Source: Bryobacterales bacterium
GTDB lineage: Bacteria; Acidobacteriota; Terriglobia; Bryobacterales; UBA6623
Reading direction: 5' to 3'
NCBI GenBank assembly: GCA_028819235.1
Contig: JAPPMC010000094.1
Coordinates: 1-53,888, forward strand
DNA: 53,888 nucleotides
The notes under the pieces were generated by a model. That model was given only the letters and a program-made list of their open reading frames with translations, had not been told where the DNA came from and searched no databases. This document shows, piece by piece, positions 47,355 to 53,888 of this stretch. Position 1 is the first letter of the stretch. Each line of letters starts with the position of its first letter. The position numbers were made by a program, and so were the translations under genes.

Positions 47355-48251
47355 TCAGCGGATGCGGAACGGAAACCTCTGCCTCGCTCCGGAGCCACCC
47401 ACCACATCGACAAGACGCAGCACGACCGAGTACTCGCCCGCTGGAATCGCCCGATCCAGCTCAAACTCTATGCTTCCGGGCAGCCAGAGCCGCGGGTAGT
47501 ATGGGCTCCCGGCCTCGCCCCGCGCCTCGAACTGGAACATTCTCCGGCCAAGCGAATCCGCCACCCACGCGTCTGACTCGACTTGGAAGGTGTTGTCCTC
47601 GCGTGTCTTGTAGCCCGTGATGTAGAACTCCGCCCGGATGCAGTCGCCCGGCGCAAACACCGGCTCCGAAACGGTCTCGCCATCCTCAGACAGGACGAAC
47701 CTGAAGTTCCTCACGAGCAGTTCGCCTGCCGTCTGGACGCGGTCACCGTCGACCTCGATCGGTAATCTCGCCGTGATGCTGGCCTGGCCGATCTCGTCGT
47801 GCACTTCGATGCTGATGGCGTATGTGCCGCCCCCTGCATGGTCGGGAATCCTCGGCGAATACCGCACCACCGGCATCCAATCCTTGTCTTGGGGTGCAAG
47901 CGTGACATCCACGTTCCCGGCCTCAGCCATGAAGAACCGCCGGCCGTCCGGATCCAGCGCCCGCACTTCGTACCGCAGCGAAACGCGGTCCGCGTCCCCA
48001 ACCCCGTATCCGCTCACTTGGAAGTAAACGTGCACCGGCTCGCCCGGCAAGAACCGGCTGTCGGCAGGAATCGCGTAGCCGTCCCGGCTGTCCAGGATGC
48101 TCAGGTTGACCAGTTCCAAGCCGGTCTCGCCATCGGATTGGGAATCGTCCTGCTGGCCGGCCGCAAGTATCGGCAGCAGTGCCAACAGCGCAGCGAGGCA
48201 GCCTGCGGATCTCCGATCCCTAGCGTTCGGCATGTAGGTGACCAATCTCAT
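47355..48251 (-). CDS. Secreted beta-rich hypothetical protein
   Basis: Encodes about 298 aa from ATG 48251, or 292 aa from ATG 48233. A signal peptide (AGCLAALLALLPILAAGQQ) is followed by two related beta-sandwich-like halves. One contains LVNLSILDSRDGYAIPADSRFLPGEPVHVYFQVSGYGV and the other LLVRNFRFVLSEDGETVSEPVFAPGDCIRAEFYITGYKT. Each has the F-PG-x(4-8)-F-x-ISGY pattern, so the protein looks like an internal duplication. It probably lies in the periplasm or outside the cell as a binding domain. I recognise no named family, though such proteins are frequent in Acidobacteriota. Confidence 0.75.
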   Translation of the reverse strand: MRLVTYMPNARDRRSAGCLAALLALLPILAAGQQDDSQSDGETGLELVNLSILDSRDGYAIPADSRFLPGEPVHVYFQVSGYGVGDADRVSLRYEVRALDPDGRRFFMAEAGNVDVTLAPQDKDWMPVVRYSPRIPDHAGGGTYAISIEVHDEIGQASITARLPIEVDGDRVQTAGELLVRNFRFVLSEDGETVSEPVFAPGDCIRAEFYITGYKTREDNTFQVESDAWVADSLGRRMFQFEARGEAGSPYYPRLWLPGSIEFELDRAIPAGEYSVVLRLVDVVGGSGARQRFPFRIR

Positions 48252-48325
48252 GGTACGACCGCCCCAGGGTTTCCCGATGCTGGCGGCCGGCAAAGTTGTC
48301 GTTTGTCGGCGACAATACGAGGGCG

Positions 48326-49612
48326 ATGCAAGTTCATCCCAATCCGGCCACCTCGGGCCGGTCTCGCCGCAGATTCCTCCAAGGAGCTGCCACGGCGGGG
48401 GCTGCGACCCTGCTGCGGGCCGCCGGCGAGGAGATCAACGTCGGCTTGGTTGGCTGTGGAGGCCGAGGAACCGGCGCGGCCGCACAAGCGCTACAGGCCG
48501 ATGACTTGGCGATCCTGACCGCGGTTGCGGACGTCGATCAGGAGCGTATCGACCGTTGTCTGGAGCAGGTCGAGGGCCGGCATGAGGGAAAGGGCAAGGT
48601 GCGGGTGCCCAAGGCGGGACAGTTCCTAGGCCTCAATGCTTACCGGGGCGTCATCGACAGCGGCGTCGACGTCGTCCTGCTGGCCACGCCTCCGGGATTC
48701 CGTCCATCGCACCTCAGGGCCTGCGTCGACGCCGGCAAGCACGTCTTCTGCGAGAAACCCGTGGCCGTGGACGCGCCCGGAGTGCGGTCCGTCATGGAAT
48801 CGGTGAGGATCGCCCAAGAGAAGCGCCTGTCTTTGGTGGCGGGGTTCTGTTGGCGCTACAACAACATGATCGTCGAGGCGATGGACCGGATCCTGTCGGG
48901 GGAGATCGGCGACATTGTGGCTTACTACGCGACCTTCTACACCAATCCGGTCAAGCCCATGCCACCGGCATACGAGCGGCCGATCGGCATGAGCGACGTC
49001 GAGTGGCAGATCCGCAACTGGTACAACTTCGTCTGGCTCTCCGGCGACGGCCTCGTAGAGCAGGCCGTCCACAGCGCGGACAAGATTGCTTGGGCGATGG
49101 GCGACGACCCGCCCGAGAGCTGCGTGGCGGTCGGCGGTCGGCAGATTCCTGCCAACGACGGCAACATATTCGACCACTTCGAGTTGAACTATCTCTATCC
49201 CGAGGGTGTTCGGGCCTTCTTGGGCTGCCGGCAGATCGCTGGCTGCTACCGCGAGAACGCCGACTACATTCTCGGGACAAAGGGTCGCCTGACGATCGGC
49301 CGTGGGCTGATGCCGAGGATCGAAGGCGAGAATCCTTGGATGTTCCGAGGCCAGCAGCGCAACATGTACCAAGAAGAGCACGACGTCCTGTTTCGGGCGA
49401 TTCGACGAGACGAGCCGCTAAACGATGGAGTGCGCATGGCGACCAGCACGCAGCTCGCCATCCTCGGACGCATGTCTGCCTACACCGGGCAGGAGCTGAC
49501 GTGGGAGCAGGGGATGCAGTCCAAAGAGAGGCGCTTCCCGCGCCGGCTTCGCTGGAACATGCCGCACGACGTGCCGCCATTGGCGCGACCCGGCACGACC
49601 AAGTTCGTCTAG
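48326..49612 (+). CDS. Exported Gfo/Idh/MocA-family oxidoreductase
   Basis: Encodes 428 aa. A twin-arginine leader (SRRRFLQGAATAGAATLLRA) is followed by the dinucleotide loop INVGLVGCGGRGTGAAAQAL, VDVVLLATPPGFRPSHLRACVDAGKHVFCEKPVAVD (containing the EKP motif) and LVAGFCWRYNN. The C-terminal domain has GLVEQAVHSADKIAWAMGD and ENADYILGTKGRLTIGRG. It acts in the periplasm on a sugar or sugar derivative. The ATG at 48326 has GAGGG close upstream. The stop shares one base with the GTG of the next gene (TAGTG), so the two are translationally coupled. Confidence 0.92.
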   Translation: MQVHPNPATSGRSRRRFLQGAATAGAATLLRAAGEEINVGLVGCGGRGTGAAAQALQADDLAILTAVADVDQERIDRCLEQVEGRHEGKGKVRVPKAGQFLGLNAYRGVIDSGVDVVLLATPPGFRPSHLRACVDAGKHVFCEKPVAVDAPGVRSVMESVRIAQEKRLSLVAGFCWRYNNMIVEAMDRILSGEIGDIVAYYATFYTNPVKPMPPAYERPIGMSDVEWQIRNWYNFVWLSGDGLVEQAVHSADKIAWAMGDDPPESCVAVGGRQIPANDGNIFDHFELNYLYPEGVRAFLGCRQIAGCYRENADYILGTKGRLTIGRGLMPRIEGENPWMFRGQQRNMYQEEHDVLFRAIRRDEPLNDGVRMATSTQLAILGRMSAYTGQELTWEQGMQSKERRFPRRLRWNMPHDVPPLARPGTTKFV

Positions 49613-50946
49613 TGCGGGCCCTCGCCGCGCTGGCCCTCTGGGCTTTGGCCCTCCCTGCGCAGCAGGAGGTGGCGCTCTCCCTCTTGGCCGAGCGCTGCTT
49701 GGCCTGCCACAGCGAGCAGAACAATCTGGGCGGCCTGAGCCTTGAGACGCGCGAAGCCGCGCTCAAGGGAGGTGCCGGCGGCCCTTCCATAGTGCTCGGC
49801 GATCCGGCGCGCAGCAGCCTCGTGGAACGGATGCGCCTGCCGCTGGATTCGGCTGGTGCCATGCCCCCAGGGGGCCCCAGCGCTACGGCGGACGAGATCG
49901 GCTCCCTTGTCGAATGGATCGACGCGGGGGCGCCCTGGAGTGGCCCTCTCTCAGCGCGGGAGCCGGCGGCCCCGCCGGGGGCCGACGGGGAAGAGCTGGA
50001 ACTTGTGCGACGCATTCGTGCGTTGGTGGCGGCAAGGGCCGAGTCGGAGCCTGACGCTCCAACTGCGGCCTACAACCAGCCCGTGCCCGGATCGGACGTA
50101 TCGCTACGCATGATCCCCATCCCGGCGGGCGAGTTCCTCATGGGGACCCCTGCAGACGAGACCGGTCGCGGGGAGGACGAGGGCCCGCAGGTCCGAGTGC
50201 GCTTGGAAGGATTCTGGATGGCCGCGCGAGAGGTGAGTTGGGACGCGTTCCGCGAATTCATGCTGCGGGAATCTGCCGGGCGCAGCGATCCGGAGCCCTT
50301 GGCAGACGCAGTCTCAAGCCCCACTCCGCCCTACATGGAGATGAGCTTCGGCATGGGCATCAGCGGCTATCCGGCCATCAGCATGACGCAGCACGCCGCA
50401 AGCAAGTACGCCCAGTGGCTCAGCGCCAAGACCGGCCGCTTCTACCGTTTGCCCACCGAGGCAGAGTGGGAGTACGCCTGCCGGGCCGGAAGCCAGGCGG
50501 CGTATGCGTTTGGCGATGATCCGTCCGCTCTGGCCGACGCGGCCTGGTACTGGGACAACAGCGGTGGCCAGTATGGGCCTGTCGGCGCCAAGGACCCGAA
50601 CGCGTGGGGCCTCCATGACATGCACGGGAATGTCTGGGAGTGGACGCTGGACGCGTATAGGCCTGTCTACGGTGCTGGTCCGCTCTCGGATCCTTGGGTG
50701 CGCGCCGAGCGCCTCTATCCCAGGGTCGTTAGGGGGGGATCGTGGATGGATGATGCCCCGGCCTTGCGCTGCGGGTCGCGTCGCGCCTCCTCAGAGGACT
50801 GGAAGATGCAGGACCCGCAGCTGCCAAAGAGCGTGTGGTACCACACAGACGCGCAATGGCTGGGGTTCCGGCTGGTGCGCCCGGCCCGGCTTCCCAGCGC
50901 TGAGCAGATGTATGCGTACTGGAATTCGGCTGCCGGGGCTCGCTAG
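49612..50946 (+). CDS. PSCyt1 cytochrome-like domain fused to a formylglycine-generating-enzyme-like domain
   Basis: Encodes 444 aa from GTG 49612. After a signal peptide (ALAALALWALALPAQQ) comes a Planctomycete-type cytochrome domain with heme motif C29-L-A-C-H33, NLGGLSLETREAALKGG and MPPGG...EIGSLVEWIDAGAPW. From about residue 160 follows an FGE/SUMF1-like domain: LRMIPIPAGEFLMGTP, FWMAAREVSWDAF, RLPTEAEWEYACRAGS, GLHDMHGNVWEWTLDAY and RVVRGGSWMDDAPALRCGSRRASS. True FGEs have two catalytic Cys after RGGSF; here that stretch lacks the pair, so Cys oxidation of sulfatases is unlikely and a binding or other C-type-lectin-like role is more probable. It overlaps ApbE by 35 nt. Confidence 0.88.
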   Translation: MRALAALALWALALPAQQEVALSLLAERCLACHSEQNNLGGLSLETREAALKGGAGGPSIVLGDPARSSLVERMRLPLDSAGAMPPGGPSATADEIGSLVEWIDAGAPWSGPLSAREPAAPPGADGEELELVRRIRALVAARAESEPDAPTAAYNQPVPGSDVSLRMIPIPAGEFLMGTPADETGRGEDEGPQVRVRLEGFWMAAREVSWDAFREFMLRESAGRSDPEPLADAVSSPTPPYMEMSFGMGISGYPAISMTQHAASKYAQWLSAKTGRFYRLPTEAEWEYACRAGSQAAYAFGDDPSALADAAWYWDNSGGQYGPVGAKDPNAWGLHDMHGNVWEWTLDAYRPVYGAGPLSDPWVRAERLYPRVVRGGSWMDDAPALRCGSRRASSEDWKMQDPQLPKSVWYHTDAQWLGFRLVRPARLPSAEQMYAYWNSAAGAR

Positions 50947-51952
50947 CTGCCCGGCGCTTTTCGCGGCGGTCGTCTTGCCGCTGGTGCACCCAGCCTCCGC
51001 GAGTCCTGTCCAAGGCCTGACCCGCTTCGGTGCGGAGGAGCCCCATGTCGGGACACTTGTTCGCATTGACGCGTACGTTCCGGCAGATGCCGGACCTCCG
51101 CAGATCTTCCGGGCCGTGTTCGACCGTGTCGCGGAGCTCGAAAGGATCTTCTCCACCTATCGGCCGGACTCGGAGCTCAGGCAGCTTGAAGTGCGGGCGT
51201 GGCGTCACGCCGTTCCGGTCTCAGGAGAGCTTTCGGAGTTGCTTGGGAGGGCTCTGGAGCTGGCCCGAGCGAGCGGCGGAGCCTTCGATCCAACGCTCGG
51301 GCGGGCGACACGCCTGGTCCGGGCCAGTGGCTGGGGGAGGGAGGGCCCCGCCTCCGCTGCTCTGGAAGAGGCGCTTCTCGAGTCGGGTTGGCAGCACGTG
51401 GAGATCAGAGGGAGCCCTCCGACGACGTACCTGAGCGATCGCGGCCTCGCAATGGACTTGGGTGGCATCGCAAAGGGTTACATCGCCGACCAGGCGCTTG
51501 CGGAGCTTGCCCGTCTGGGTGTGGAGCGGGCCATTGTCGCAGTGGCGGGGGACATCGCCATCGGGGATCCTCCTCCCGGCGAGGCAGGCTGGACGATTGC
51601 ATTGGACGCGGTTGGCCGGCGCGGCACATCCGAGAGGTCCCTAGTCCTCCGAAACGCGGGGGTCTCAACGTCCGGCAGTCGCGAGCGGTACTACCTGCGC
51701 AGCGGGCAAAGGTGCTCCCACATCTTTGCGGTCGGCAGCCCGTGCGCCCTGCCCGCCAGCGCCGTCAGCGTCGTGGCGAAAGACGCCGCCTTGGCAGACG
51801 GGCTGGCGACCGCCTTGGCCGCGGCGGGCCCTGAGCGTTCCGAACGTCTGCTCCAACAGTACCCGCAGGCGCGCGCCTATTGGGCTTCCGAGTCCCCTTA
51901 TGACGCTCCGGTCGGGGGGCCGCTGTCCGTCCGGGGCCCGTCCCAGAGGTAG
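50912..51952 (+). CDS. apbE: FAD:protein FMN transferase (ApbE family)
   Basis: Encodes 346 aa from ATG 50912, inside the end of the upstream gene. It has an N-terminal hydrophobic export segment (CPALFAAVVLPLVHPASA). Motifs include VGTLVRIDAYVP, RVAELERIFSTYRPDSELRQL, AMDLGGIAKGYIADQAL (the G-G-x-A-K-G-Y flavin site), VERAIVAVAGDIAIG and CSHIFAVGSPCALPASAVSVVAKDAALADGLATALA. ApbE attaches FMN covalently to Thr in periplasmic redox proteins; no obvious target is in the window. Its 3' end overlaps the convergent glucokinase gene by 55 bp. Confidence 0.88.
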   Translation: MRTGIRLPGLASCPALFAAVVLPLVHPASASPVQGLTRFGAEEPHVGTLVRIDAYVPADAGPPQIFRAVFDRVAELERIFSTYRPDSELRQLEVRAWRHAVPVSGELSELLGRALELARASGGAFDPTLGRATRLVRASGWGREGPASAALEEALLESGWQHVEIRGSPPTTYLSDRGLAMDLGGIAKGYIADQALAELARLGVERAIVAVAGDIAIGDPPPGEAGWTIALDAVGRRGTSERSLVLRNAGVSTSGSRERYYLRSGQRCSHIFAVGSPCALPASAVSVVAKDAALADGLATALAAAGPERSERLLQQYPQARAYWASESPYDAPVGGPLSVRGPSQR

Positions 51953-52650
51953 ATTCCACCCAGAAGGCCGGCGATATTCGACACGAAAGTCACGTTGCCG
52001 GGCAGCCCGGCGCTCGCCGCCTTGCGCGAGTTTCCTCCACCGATGTAGAGGCGGTCATAGTTGAAGGCGCCATCCAGTTGCGCGACCGCCTTGCGCAAGT
52101 GTCGGGACCATTTCCGGCGACCGATGCGCTCGAACGCAGCGTTTCCCAGGCAGTCCTCGTAGGTCTTGTTCTTGCGGAAGACATGGTGGGCGATCTCCAG
52201 GTTCGGCACCAGCTGCCCGTCCATATACAGGCTGGATCCGAGGCCCGTCCCCACGGTCAGGACCATCTCGAGGCCCTTGCCCGAGATAACCGCCATGCCC
52301 TGAACGTCAGCGTCGTTGGCCACCCTCGCCGGCTTGCCGGTGCGCTCGCGCAAGGCGTGTCCGAGATTGAACCCGATCCATTCCGGGTGAAGGTTGACCG
52401 CAGTGAGCGTGATGCCGTTCCTGACAACCCCCGGGAATCCGGCCGCCACCCGGTCGTAGGGTGGCTGGTGATCTAAGATCCGGTCCAAAACAGCCAAAAC
52501 CCGGTCGGGCGTGGGCTCTTCCGGAGTGGGCCTTCGGACCTTCTTATTGACGGGCTTGCCGTGCGGGTCCAGCACAAGCGCCTTAGTGCCGGACCCGCCA
52601 ATGTCTATGGCCAGAGTCCGGCGGCCTGATGCCAGATCCGACTCTCGCAT
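51898..52650 (-). CDS. ppgK: Polyphosphate glucokinase (ROK family)
   Basis: Encodes 250 aa. The phosphate-1 motif TLAIDIGGSGTKALVLD (about 12-28) is characteristic of polyphosphate/ATP glucokinases. VAAGFPGVVRNGIT, RVANDADVQGMAVISGKGLEMVLTVGTGLGSSLYMDG (catalytic Asp in NDAD) and LEIAHHVFRKNKTYEDCLG follow. LYIGGGNSRK and NVTFVSNIAGLLGGIYLW close the domain. It makes glucose 6-phosphate in the cytoplasm using polyphosphate or ATP. The ATG at 52650 matches the conserved N-terminus; the longer upstream frame overlaps the divergent sulfatase promoter region. It is convergent with ApbE. Confidence 0.88.
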   Translation of the reverse strand: MRESDLASGRRTLAIDIGGSGTKALVLDPHGKPVNKKVRRPTPEEPTPDRVLAVLDRILDHQPPYDRVAAGFPGVVRNGITLTAVNLHPEWIGFNLGHALRERTGKPARVANDADVQGMAVISGKGLEMVLTVGTGLGSSLYMDGQLVPNLEIAHHVFRKNKTYEDCLGNAAFERIGRRKWSRHLRKAVAQLDGAFNYDRLYIGGGNSRKAASAGLPGNVTFVSNIAGLLGGIYLWDGPRTDSGPPTGAS

Positions 52651-52745
52651 CAACACCCGCGCCGCACTGATTCTACCAGCCCGGCGGAACCCGCGGCCAG
52701 GCCCGGGCTGCCGCCCCACTCGCGTTGCGGCACAATGGACGCGCG

Positions 52746-53852
52746 ATGCGAATCCAGTGCACCGGTCCAAGCGAGCGGCACACGCCGCGGACCCGGTCCC
52801 GACGGTCTTTCTTGGGCCTGTCGGCTGTCGCGCTGGGGACTTCGGCGGCTAGGCCGGTGGTGGGCCAGCAGGCTGTAGCAAGGCCCAACGTCCTGTTCTG
52901 CATCTCCGACGACCAGTCTTGGCTGCATACGAGTGCCATGGGCGATCCGGCGGTCAAGACGCCAGCCTTCGACAGGGTGGCGGCCAACGGCGTCCTGTTT
53001 GGCCGGGCGTTCTGCGACGCCCCGACCTGCGGCCCTTCCCGCAGTGCGATCCTCACCGGACAGGCGATCTGGCGACTCGAGGAGGCGGGCAACATCCACA
53101 GCACGCTGCCCAGCAAGTTCGAGACGTACACCGCGATTCTCGAGGGTGCGGGCTACAGGACCGGTCACACCAGCAAGGGATGGGCGCCGGGTCGCCTGGA
53201 GCCCGGCGGCCGTACTCGCAATCCGGCGGGTGACTCGTTCGCGAGCTTCGAGGAGTTCTTCCGCCAGGGCCCGACCGACCAGCCATTCTGTTTCTGGTTG
53301 GGCAGTAGAGACCCGCACCGTCCGTACGACCTCGGGTCGGGTGCGCGGTCTGGGAAGGTACCCGGCGAGGTCGTTGTTCCGCCACACCTTCCGGACGATC
53401 CTGTCACGCGCAACGACATCCTCGACTACTTCGTTGAGGTGGAACGCTTCGACAGCAAGGTGGCCGCGGCCTTAGACCTGCTGGAGCACTCCGGCCAAAT
53501 GGAGAACACCATCGTCGTCGTGACCAGCGACCATGGCATGCCGTTTCCTCGGGCCAAGGCCAGCTTGTACGACTACGGCAGCCGCGTACCATTGGCGGTC
53601 TGCTGGCCGCGGGCTGTTCCGGCAGGCCGCAGCGTCGAGGACTTCGTGAGCCTCAGCGACCTGGCGCCTACGTTCTTGGAGGCCGCCGGCCTGGGGGTGC
53701 CGGCGGAGATGACGGCCCGGAGTTTGCTGCCAGTGCTCACCTCCGGGTATTCCGGCCAAGTGGATGCCTCCCGCGACGCCGCATACATTATACATTGCGA
53801 TGGAGCGCCACGACGGGTGCCGTCGCGGGGGCAAGCTGCCCTTGCCCCATAA
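52746..53852 (+). pseudogene. Exported sulfatase with frameshifted 3' end
   Basis: The frame encodes 368 aa. A twin-arginine leader (RSRRSFLGLSAVALGTSAARP) precedes RPNVLFCISDDQSWLHTSAMGDPAVKTPAFD and the catalytic motif C95-G-P-S-R99 in FCDAPTCGPSRSAILTGQAIWRL. CFWLGSRDPHRPYDLGSG and VVVTSDHGMPFPRAKASLYDYGSRVPLAV are family-typical. After about residue 345 (DAAYIIHCDGAPRR) the homology moves to the +2 frame, MERHDGCRRGGKLP, the usual sulfatase block, which soon reaches a stop at about 53884. A one-base shift near 53790, and perhaps another, therefore truncates roughly the last 150 residues. The window ends at 53888, so I cannot see whether later sequence still matches. Confidence 0.75.
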
Positions 53853-53888
53853 GTCACGAGCGGGGCTCCTGCTGAGACGCGGCTAGAG

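Noticed and set aside
49612..50946. Calling the FGE-like gene a sulfatase-maturation enzyme
   Set aside because: The catalytic Cys pair after RGGSW is absent, so the activity is not supported despite the nearby sulfatases.

Overview
The window is GC-rich, densely coded DNA from a bacterium that I infer, with moderate confidence, to be an acidobacterium or close relative, probably an uncultured lineage living in a sulfated-polysaccharide environment such as a marine animal host. The reasons are a very large Oar-like TonB receptor with an N-terminal carboxypeptidase-regulatory domain, three sulfatases, exported Gfo/Idh/MocA oxidoreductases with twin-arginine-like leaders, and a Planctomycete-type cytochrome domain fused to a formylglycine-enzyme-like domain. 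I found no rRNA, tRNA or CRISPR array.

Layout. 0-5.7 kb: a methylated-osmolyte/one-carbon module, with a flavin dehydrogenase fused to a GcvT-type domain, a divergent DmdA-like demethylase, and a BCCT transporter interrupted by one amber codon. 5.7-8.4 kb: decayed DNA with a dead DUF433/DUF5615 toxin-antitoxin pair, two small membrane-anchored hypotheticals and a probable nuclease-like remnant. 8.4-14.2 kb: a fumarylacetoacetate-hydrolase-family enzyme and the F1 ATP synthase operon atpHAGDC. 14.4-21.5 kb: the TonB receptor, an intact sulfatase and a GAF-GAF-PP2C phosphatase. 21.5-37 kb: a defence island. 37.5-46 kb: a second sulfatase with an in-frame TGA, a Gfo/Idh - DHDPS-like - methyltransferase operon, a TPR protein, a family-5-like uracil-DNA glycosylase, a DksA/TraR protein and a redoxin. 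46-47.2 kb: an AT-richer insert with a DUF5131 (Gp37/Gp68) gene. 47.3-53.9 kb: a secreted protein, a second Gfo/Idh oxidoreductase, the PSCyt1-FGE-like fusion, ApbE, polyphosphate glucokinase and a third sulfatase whose 3' end is frameshifted.

The defence island is the most interesting region. Five overlapping minus-strand genes (Z1 SF2 ATPase, PD-(D/E)XK nuclease, GHKL/MORC-like ATPase, an unrecognised 300-aa protein, a DUF6339-like protein) are followed by an HTH-cytosine-5 methyltransferase with its own promoter. A perfect 7-bp dyad overlaps that promoter, and an 11-nt C tract lies between it and the start codon. Behind the methyltransferase is the corpse of an EcoRII-like restriction enzyme. 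The core thus looks intact while the flanks (DeoC-like, IS630, EcoRII-like, HigBA, a large unnamed protein cut by an IS4-like element, McrB-like) are all broken.

A window-wide theme is gene decay by single in-frame stop codons (TAG, TAA and TGA) and one-base frameshifts. All three stops also end intact genes, so I read this as pseudogenisation or assembly error rather than recoding.
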